Assembly: GCA_022729735.1 (NCBI GenBank)
Contig: DZAY01000008.1
Location: 1-64,000, forward strand
Direction of reading: 5' to 3'
DNA length: 64,000 nucleotides
Origin: Helicobacter cetorum
Lineage (GTDB): Bacteria > Campylobacterota > Campylobacteria > Campylobacterales > DZAY01
Of this stretch, positions 58,072-64,000 are shown in pieces. Below the pieces are notes generated by a model that worked only from the letters and a program-made list of their open reading frames with translations, searched no databases and was not told the DNA's origin. The stretch's first letter is position 1. Every line of letters begins with the position of its first letter. The position numbers and the translations under genes were made by a program.

Positions 58072-60013
58072 TTTGGATTTATTGGATAGTTTAAATAGTT
58101 CGCAAAGAGAAGCCGTAATCTCAATTGATGGCTCTCTTTTAATTATTGCAGGAGCTGGAAGTGGAAAAACCAAAACTATTACAACAAGGGTTGCATATTT
58201 AATATCTCAAGGTATTCCAGCTGACTCAATTCTCACTCTAACTTTTACAAATAAATCAGCAAAAGAGATGAGTGAAAGAGCATTAGCACTTTTAAAAAAT
58301 AGTAATATAAATCCAGTTTTATCTACATTTCATAAATTTGGACTCATATTTTTGAAAAAATATTTAGGATTTGATTTTGTTGTAATTGACACTCATGATA
58401 AACGAAATATTTTAAAAAACTTTACAAATAAATTAAAACCATCACACTTAGATAAAATAATTTCATCTTATAAAAATTCAAATATATCAGTAGAAGAATC
58501 AATTTTAATGGCTAATGATGAAACACTTTTTATCAGTTCAAATGTTTATAAACTTTATCAAGAGTATTTATTGCTACTTACATACTCAATTTTAGACAAA
58601 GATGAAAAAATTGCCAAAAGATTAAGTCAAAAATATCAATACATTATGGTTGATGAGTATCAAGATACAAATATATTGCAATTTAAGATTATTCAAAAAT
58701 TAACTTCTACTCACTCAAATATTTGTGTAGTTGGAGATGATGACCAAAGTATTTATAGCTTTAGAGGTGCAGATATTTCAAATATTTTAAACTTTCAAAA
58801 CTATTTCAAAGATACAAAAGTTATAAAATTAGAAACAAATTATCGCTCAACACAAGAAATATTAAATATTTCAAACAGATTAATATCAAATAATTTAAAT
58901 AGATTACCAAAAGAGCTTAAAAGTGCTATTGGAAATGGTGAAAAAGTTGAAATCAGAGAGTTTGAAAATGAGATAAAGGAGGCTGAATTTATAGTTAAAG
59001 ATATTTTATCTAAAGATATTCCACCAAAAGATATAGCAATTTTATTTAGAGTAAATGCTTTATCAAGGGTTTTGGAAGAAGAGTTAAACAGAGCAAATAT
59101 TAAATACAAATTAATTGGTTCAACTTCATTTTATCAAAAATCGGAAATCAAAGATTTAATTAGCTATTTTAGAATAGTTTTAAACCCATTTGATGATTAC
59201 TCATTTGAGCGAATTATAAATAGACCCAAAAGAGGTATTGGCAAAGTTGCTATTACAAATTTAAAAGATTTGGCAAAAAAAGCTGGATTATCGTTATATA
59301 ATTTTATAAAAAGTGAGGATTTAAAACAACACTTTAGTAAAAAAATAGTTTTGGAATTTAACTCTTTTTATGAAAAAATAGAGTTTTTAAAAACTATTAA
59401 AGATAGTTCAATAACTCTTTTTGTAGATGAGTTTCAAAAATTGATAGATTTAAAAAAGTTATATATTGGTGATATTGATTATGAAGAGCGAGAAGCAAAT
59501 ATTAATGAGTTTTACTCAATTATAAAAGATAGAATAAAAAGAGAACCAAGTTTAGAGTTTGAAGATTTATTAAATGAGTTTTCATTAAGTAGTGAATATT
59601 CTGATGGTGAAACTCTTTCGCTCCTTAGCATTCATAACTCAAAAGGATTGGAGTTTGAAACTGTGTATGTTGTGGGATTAGAAGAAGATATTTTTCCTTT
59701 AAAAGGTCAAGATATAAGCTTAGAAGAAGAGCGAAGAGTTGCTTATGTTGCATTTACAAGAGCTAAAAAAAGAGTAGTTCTGACAAATTCATTGAGTAGA
59801 TTTATAAATGGCAAAAGAGTTTATTTTAGTAGAAGTAGATTTATAAAAGAAGCTATTGGAGAAATTAGTGGAGGTTTTAGAGTGGGTGAAATAGTAGAGC
59901 ATAACATATTTGGAATTGGAAGAGTTGTAAATATTAATTTAGATAGAGTTATTGTGAATTTTGGTGGAGTTAAAAGAGAAATTATGAGTAGTTTTTTAAA
60001 GAGTTATATATGA
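58034..60013 (+). CDS. UvrD/Rep-family DNA helicase
   Basis: A 659 aa superfamily 1 helicase with motif I AGAGSGKTKTI, motif Ia LTFTNKSAKEM, motif II VDEYQDTN, motif III VGDDDQSIYSFRGA, motif IV LETNYRS, motif V LLSIHNSKGLEFETVYVVGLE and motif VI RRVAYVAFTRAKKR. A 3'-5' repair helicase similar to UvrD/PcrA/Rep. The C-terminus (GFRVGEIVEHNIFGIGRVV) is the PcrA-type Tudor-like end. The true start is unclear: ATG 58034 overlaps the previous gene by 38 bp and has no ribosome site; TTG 58073, just after that gene's stop, would give an N-terminus closer to relatives. Confidence 0.93.
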   Translation: MIAMMIWDWNYFNLDLLDSLNSSQREAVISIDGSLLIIAGAGSGKTKTITTRVAYLISQGIPADSILTLTFTNKSAKEMSERALALLKNSNINPVLSTFHKFGLIFLKKYLGFDFVVIDTHDKRNILKNFTNKLKPSHLDKIISSYKNSNISVEESILMANDETLFISSNVYKLYQEYLLLLTYSILDKDEKIAKRLSQKYQYIMVDEYQDTNILQFKIIQKLTSTHSNICVVGDDDQSIYSFRGADISNILNFQNYFKDTKVIKLETNYRSTQEILNISNRLISNNLNRLPKELKSAIGNGEKVEIREFENEIKEAEFIVKDILSKDIPPKDIAILFRVNALSRVLEEELNRANIKYKLIGSTSFYQKSEIKDLISYFRIVLNPFDDYSFERIINRPKRGIGKVAITNLKDLAKKAGLSLYNFIKSEDLKQHFSKKIVLEFNSFYEKIEFLKTIKDSSITLFVDEFQKLIDLKKLYIGDIDYEEREANINEFYSIIKDRIKREPSLEFEDLLNEFSLSSEYSDGETLSLLSIHNSKGLEFETVYVVGLEEDIFPLKGQDISLEEERRVAYVAFTRAKKRVVLTNSLSRFINGKRVYFSRSRFIKEAIGEISGGFRVGEIVEHNIFGIGRVVNINLDRVIVNFGGVKREIMSSFLKSYI

Positions 60014-60825
60014 TTTTTGTAGCTTATAAACCTCAATTTATCTCTTCAAATAACTATTTAACACAACTCAAAAAAGAGTATAAAACAAAAAAAATGGGAT
60101 TTTCTGGCACACTTGACCCTTTTGCAAAAGGTGTTTTAGTAGTTGCAACTGAAAATCATACAAAGCTTTTAAGATTTTTAAATAAAGCACCAAAAACTTA
60201 TATTACAACTTTTTGGTTTGGAGTTAAAAGTGACTCATTTGATTTGGAAAATATAAAAAGTATAAAGAAAAGTGAAAGTTTTGATTTTAAACTAATAGAA
60301 AACCTATTTAATGAATTGGTTGGAAGAGTTAAATATACTCCACCAAAATATTCTGCTAAATGGATTAATGGAGTTAGGGCTTATGATTTAGCAAGAAAAG
60401 AGATAGAGTTTGAGCTAAATGAAGAGATTATGGAGATTTATTCAATAAAAATTTTAAACTACTCTCACCCATTTTTATCATTTGAAGTAACTTTATCAGA
60501 AGGTGGATATGTCAGAAGTATCGCTGATATAATTTCACAAAAACTAAATATTGATATAACTCTTAGCTCTTTAGAGCGAATTCGTGAAGGGAGTTTTATT
60601 TATAAAAATAGAGAAGCTGTGGATATAAAAAAACATTTAAATATTAGAAAAAATATCTTTTTAGGTGATTATAATAGTATAATTCTTGGCAAAAAACTAT
60701 CTTATGAGAATTTTGAAGATTTTAGAGATGGAATTTTTTATATTGAGTGGGATAGATATATCTCGATTTTTGAAATCACTAATTTAGAAGTGAAATATCT
60801 ATTAAATAAGGTTGAACTATGTTGA
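60010..60825 (+). CDS. truB: tRNA pseudouridine-55 synthase
   Basis: TruB converts U55 of all tRNAs to pseudouridine. The 271 aa protein has the catalytic motif MGFSGTLDPFAKGVLVV with the nucleophilic Asp, the KTYITTFWFGVKSDSFD segment, PPKYSAKWINGVRAYDLAR, and GGYVRSIADII. The C-terminal PUA domain is absent or reduced, as in other Campylobacterota. The ATG overlaps the helicase stop (ATGA) and the csrA start overlaps its own end. Confidence 0.93.
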   Translation: MIFVAYKPQFISSNNYLTQLKKEYKTKKMGFSGTLDPFAKGVLVVATENHTKLLRFLNKAPKTYITTFWFGVKSDSFDLENIKSIKKSESFDFKLIENLFNELVGRVKYTPPKYSAKWINGVRAYDLARKEIEFELNEEIMEIYSIKILNYSHPFLSFEVTLSEGGYVRSIADIISQKLNIDITLSSLERIREGSFIYKNREAVDIKKHLNIRKNIFLGDYNSIILGKKLSYENFEDFRDGIFYIEWDRYISIFEITNLEVKYLLNKVELC

Positions 60826-61049
60826 TTTTATCGCGAAAAGAAGAAGAAGCTGTTTTAATAGGAAATAATATAAGAGTAAAAATTATTTCTATTGATAAAG
60901 GAAGTGTTAAACTTGGGTTTGAAGCACCAAATGATATGGTAATTTTAAGAGATGAGTTAAAAAGAGCTGTAATTGATGCAAATAAACAATCTACAATTGA
61001 AGTGGAATTATCAGAATTAGAGAGTTTAAAGCAGAGATTTTCAAAATGA
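60819..61049 (+). CDS. csrA: Carbon storage regulator CsrA
   Basis: CsrA is an RNA-binding translational regulator that in Campylobacter and Helicobacter acts on flagellin mRNA and is countered by FliW. The 76 aa protein has the family start MLILSRKEEEAVLIGNNIRVKI and the RNA-binding segment GSVKLGFEAPNDMVILRDEL. Length is slightly above E. coli CsrA (61 aa) but normal for this phylum. It overlaps truB by 7 bp and ispE by 4 bp. Confidence 0.95.
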   Translation: MLILSRKEEEAVLIGNNIRVKIISIDKGSVKLGFEAPNDMVILRDELKRAVIDANKQSTIEVELSELESLKQRFSK

Positions 61050-61786
61050 AATCATTTGCTAAAGTAAATATTGCTCTTAAAATTGTTGGAAAAAGAGATA
61101 ACTATCACACTATTTTTTCAAGATTTATGAGAGTTAAAAATCTATTTGATGAGATTGAATTTATCAAACAAGATGTTAGTGAATTTACAATTATTGGAGA
61201 TTTTAGCTGTTTAATGGAGCAAAATACAGTTTATAAAGCTTATAATTTAATTAAAAACAGTGAAATAGAAGATTTTTTTAAATCTCATATAGTTGTTATA
61301 AAAAAATCAATTCCAGAATTTAGTGGGCTTGGTGGTGGAAGTAGTAATTGTGCCACTTTTTTATTAATGGTAAATGAAGTTCTGAATTTAGGACTCTCTA
61401 AATCTCAATTAGCATCTATTGGAGTAAAAGTTGGTGCTGATGTGCCATTTTTTATTTATGGATATGATAGTGCAAATGTTTCTGGAATTGGCGAAGTTAT
61501 AGAAAATTTTAATGAAGATATATTAGATATTGAAATTTTCACTCCACCAATTAAATGCGATACAAAAGCTGTATATTTGGAATTCTCAAAAAACTTTTAT
61601 AAAGAGTTTAAAGATATAGAAACTCTAAAAAAATTAACTTCAAAAGAGCTTTTAAACCAATTTGATATAGAGTTTTTAAATGATTTATATCTACCAGCAG
61701 TTGCAATAAATCCAAAATTAAAAGAGTATCAAAAACAAAACTACTATTTTAGTGGAAGTGGAAGTAGCTTTTTTTACCTTAAATAA
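61046..61786 (+). CDS. ispE: 4-diphosphocytidyl-2-C-methyl-D-erythritol kinase
   Basis: IspE phosphorylates CDP-methylerythritol in the non-mevalonate isoprenoid pathway, which also feeds UppS. The 246 aa protein is a GHMP kinase: SFAKVNIALKIVGKRDNYH at the start, then the ATP loop PEFSGLGGGSSNCATFLL, KVGADVPFF and FSGSGSSFF. It is a little short compared with E. coli IspE (283 aa). ATGA overlap with csrA. It ends one base before the convergent receiver gene with no visible hairpin. Confidence 0.94.
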   Translation: MKSFAKVNIALKIVGKRDNYHTIFSRFMRVKNLFDEIEFIKQDVSEFTIIGDFSCLMEQNTVYKAYNLIKNSEIEDFFKSHIVVIKKSIPEFSGLGGGSSNCATFLLMVNEVLNLGLSKSQLASIGVKVGADVPFFIYGYDSANVSGIGEVIENFNEDILDIEIFTPPIKCDTKAVYLEFSKNFYKEFKDIETLKKLTSKELLNQFDIEFLNDLYLPAVAINPKLKEYQKQNYYFSGSGSSFFYLK

Positions 61787-61787
61787 G

Positions 61788-62189
61788 CTACAAAACCACT
61801 TTCTTTTTTTCTAAATATTTAATAATACTCTTTTCCATTGCATCAAATAACTCCTCTTTTTTGACAGGTTTTAGTATCAAAAAATCTGCTAAATCACTTT
61901 TATGCTCGCTATCATTATAAGCTGTAACTATTATAATTGGAGCATCTTTATCTATCTCTTTTATTTTTTGTATCATCTCGATTCCATTCATAATAGGCAT
62001 CTCAATATCTGTAATTATCAAATTTATTACTTGGCGATTTAACATAAACTGCTCCAAACCTTCTTCACCATTACTTGCTAAAAATAGTTGATTTACTCTT
62101 CTTCTAATAATTGATGCTATCGCTTTTTGCACAATCTCTTCATCTTCTACATATAAAACTGTAATCTCTTTTAATAACTCTTCATCCAT
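61788..62189 (-). CDS. Single-domain response regulator (CheY-like)
   Basis: A 133 aa receiver without output domain: TVLYVEDEEIVQKAI acidic pocket, LIITDIEMPIMNG with the acceptor Asp, VTAYN, and LILKPVKKEE with the conserved Lys. ATG 62189 has AAGGA 7 bp upstream; a TTG at 62195, overlapping the kinase stop, is less likely. It follows the haem-sensor kinase directly and is very probably its phosphorylation partner; with no DNA-binding domain, it may act by protein contact or in a phosphorelay. Confidence 0.9.
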   Translation of the reverse strand: MDEELLKEITVLYVEDEEIVQKAIASIIRRRVNQLFLASNGEEGLEQFMLNRQVINLIITDIEMPIMNGIEMIQKIKEIDKDAPIIIVTAYNDSEHKSDLADFLILKPVKKEELFDAMEKSIIKYLEKKKVVL

Positions 62190-62191
62190 TT

Positions 62192-64000
62192 TCAAATCCT
62201 TAAAATAAACTTCGCACCATTTTCTACATTTTCAAAACTCACACTACCAAAAAATCTGTTTTCAATTACAGATTTGACAATAAATAGTCCCAAACCCGTT
62301 CCACTTGTTTTATGTTTTGTTGTGAAATATGGCTCAAATATTTTGTCTTTGATATTTTCATCGAGCCCACCACCATTATCCCATATCTCTATAACTACTA
62401 TATCGTTTATATCTTTAAAAACACTTATTTTCATGATTGGTGTTTTTATGTTTCTAATTATAAATATATCTTTAGAATTATTTAATATATTTAAAATCAC
62501 TTGAATAAACTCTTTTTTATTTCCATTTATAATTAAAGTTTCATCTATCTCTTTTGAAACTTTTATATTTAAGCTTTTAAAATATTCAACTACAAAACTA
62601 CAAGCTATATCAAAAGCTTCTTTGATTGAAAATGGCTCTTTTACCTCATCAACTTTATAAATAGAGTAAAAATTTGTAATAGTATCAGATAAATTTATAA
62701 GTAGTTTTCTACTTGACTCTTTAAATTCTGCTATATATTTTGCATCTAACTCATTATATTTATAAGCTTCTTCAATATCATCAATCATTGCCAAAACACC
62801 AGCTAATGGTTGTCGCCAATGGTGAGATATATTTATTAATAAATCATTCAGTGCTAAATCTTTTGATTGTTGCACAAGTAGATACTCTTTTTCTCTTCGC
62901 TTTTTTACTTCAATTTGAACTAACTCTTCTAAATGATTTTGATACAATTCTAACTCTGTAATATCATAAAGCACAACTATATTTCTAACTCCATATTCAA
63001 AAAGCAAATGTTTTAAATATATTGAAAATATGTAATCTTTACCATCTTTTTTGATTAAAACTTTATGATTTCTATTTTGATTTGCTGATAAATAGTCAAT
63101 CCAACTAATACCATTCATATCTTTTTGGATATAACCATTTATATTGTTTTCAAAAAATTCACAAACACATTTATGCTCTTTGTGGAACTCTTCTAAATTT
63201 TTATATTGAGTAAAAAATTTAAAAAATGTCTCATTAGTATCAAGTATATCTTCACCATTATTTATTACTACTATATGTTTTTGAGAATCTAAGATATGTT
63301 TCAAATACTCTCGCTCTTCAACTAAACTTAATTCATATTTATGTTTTGTCGCTAAAAATTTATTTACTTGTTTAAATATTATATAAATTCCAATCAATCC
63401 AACTATTAAAAATATAAAATGAGATAGTGTAACTAACCAAAAACTTTTTTGAGCAGTTTTTAAATACTCATCCATAGGAATTGATAAACTAACACCTCCT
63501 CTTAAATCACCAACTTTATAACCTTGATTAGCATGACATTTAAGACAAGTTTCATCAGCAAATAGTGGTTTCATAAATCTTAAATGTAATTTACCATTTA
63601 TTTCAGAAAATTCTAAAAACTCTGTTACACCTTTTTTAAATTCAGCTAAAGCTTTTAACTCCCAATTATCAGGCTTTGTCTCTTCTCTAAAATGTATATC
63701 ACTTGTAATATGTCCTTTTATTCCATACACATTTTCATAATCTTTCATCATTTGTCTAAGCATGTATGCAGGGTTCATAAGTGTCAATTCTTTGCCAGAT
63801 GGAGTTACTATATCTCGCTCTTTAACATGTTCTAAAAATGGATTTGGTGGAGTTCGCTCCGACTTTGGCACATATACACCACCGTGTGATGCAGCCCAAA
63901 GTCTTGTTGCTTTATCTTTTGAGAAAAGTGCTTCGGCATGTAACTTTACTAAATCTTTCGCTTCTTCTTTTGTGGCATACACATTCCATAAAAGTGATAT
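62192..64000 (-). CDS. Sensor histidine kinase with periplasmic haem-c-type (DUF3365) domain, 5' end missing
   Basis: The frame stays open to the right edge, so the N-terminal membrane helix lies outside; 602 residues are visible. Counting from the Val at 63982, residues 1-180 form a DUF3365/Tll0287-like periplasmic domain with a CLKCH haem c motif (146-150) after MKPLFADET. TM is at about 183-203, a PAS-like domain at about 225-345, then the H-box NISHHWRQPLAGV, and an ATPase domain with ILNNSKD, WDNGGG and TSGTGLGLFIVK. A gas, redox or haem-linked signal is likely. The stop lies 2 bp before the receiver gene start. Confidence 0.9.
   Translation of the reverse strand: MSLLWNVYATKEEAKDLVKLHAEALFSKDKATRLWAASHGGVYVPKSERTPPNPFLEHVKERDIVTPSGKELTLMNPAYMLRQMMKDYENVYGIKGHITSDIHFREETKPDNWELKALAEFKKGVTEFLEFSEINGKLHLRFMKPLFADETCLKCHANQGYKVGDLRGGVSLSIPMDEYLKTAQKSFWLVTLSHFIFLIVGLIGIYIIFKQVNKFLATKHKYELSLVEEREYLKHILDSQKHIVVINNGEDILDTNETFFKFFTQYKNLEEFHKEHKCVCEFFENNINGYIQKDMNGISWIDYLSANQNRNHKVLIKKDGKDYIFSIYLKHLLFEYGVRNIVVLYDITELELYQNHLEELVQIEVKKRREKEYLLVQQSKDLALNDLLINISHHWRQPLAGVLAMIDDIEEAYKYNELDAKYIAEFKESSRKLLINLSDTITNFYSIYKVDEVKEPFSIKEAFDIACSFVVEYFKSLNIKVSKEIDETLIINGNKKEFIQVILNILNNSKDIFIIRNIKTPIMKISVFKDINDIVVIEIWDNGGGLDENIKDKIFEPYFTTKHKTSGTGLGLFIVKSVIENRFFGSVSFENVENGAKFILRI

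Noticed and set aside
1-64000. CRISPR array, IS element, prophage, tRNA or rRNA
   Set aside because: No evenly spaced repeats, no transposase or integrase frames, no terminal inverted repeats with target duplications, and no GC-rich structured RNA segment were seen.

Overview
This window is a contiguous, gene-dense piece of a strongly AT-rich bacterial chromosome (roughly 30% G+C by eye). It holds about 63 protein genes and no recognisable rRNA, tRNA, IS element, phage or CRISPR. The gene set points to a motile, free-living member of the Campylobacterota (epsilonproteobacteria), perhaps near Sulfurimonas or Arcobacter. Support comes from the fused ResB-ResC (CcsBA) cytochrome c assembly protein, a CiaD-like protein behind leuB, the paired flgF/flgG-type rod genes under a sigma54-type promoter, a flaG-fliD-fliS unit under a sigma28-type promoter, histidine kinases with an HQWRQPL/HHWRQPL H-box, and RNase Y, TruB, CsrA and IspE in tight series. 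Genus is not determinable from what I can see.

Layout. 1-4.3 kb: a partial exported protein, a YkgJ-type cluster protein, a tRNA-methyltransferase-like gene, kdsB, and a leuD-leuB-(82 aa)-CiaD-like operon. 4.4-7.7 kb: rod genes flgF/flgG and a chemoreceptor. 8.0-10.6 kb: rpoD and a cotranscribed unknown. 10.6-15.8 kb: Kef-type antiporter, glgA, a DUF455 ferritin-like gene, a small barrel protein and uppS. 15.8-25.4 kb is the most accessory-looking part: a large serine-rich lipoprotein facing a plus-strand unit of a beta-barrel protein, an 83 aa unknown, a 950 aa SLBB/OPX export protein, a Wzz-type protein, a Ser-rich membrane-anchored unknown and a GspE ATPase, running into metH. 28.8-34.1 kb: radA, ftsY, a thioredoxin lipoprotein, 5-formyl-THF cyclo-ligase and rny. 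34.1-41.7 kb: flagellar genes (fliT-like, fliS, fliD, flaG; flgI, flgJ, flgM, flgN-like, flgK) around rsmD. 41.7-49.9 kb: an orphan DppC-type permease, a nitrilase-family gene, nrdB, ccsBA, a 3'-5' exonuclease and glmU. 50-52.3 kb: motA, motB, fliP. 52.3-58 kb: trmA and a three-gene signalling unit (PAS kinase, REC-GGDEF-EAL, REC-PAS). 58-61.8 kb: UvrD-type helicase, truB, csrA, ispE. 61.8-64 kb: a kinase with a periplasmic haem-c-type sensor domain and its receiver partner; the kinase runs off the right edge.

Genes are packed with many 4-bp ATGA or 1-bp overlaps. Most convergent pairs end in one hairpin that contains both stop codons. Several genes start with GTG or TTG, and in at least nine cases the Shine-Dalgarno sequence favours a start downstream of the longest ORF.

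The most interesting elements are the OPX/Wzz/GspE cassette with its Ser-rich partners and no glycosyltransferase in view, the kinase with a degenerate receiver at its N-terminus coupled to two receiver proteins (one with a dead GGDEF and an intact EAL site), the haem-sensor kinase, and a hairpin that straddles the sigma54 start point of flgI and could couple translation to promoter choice.
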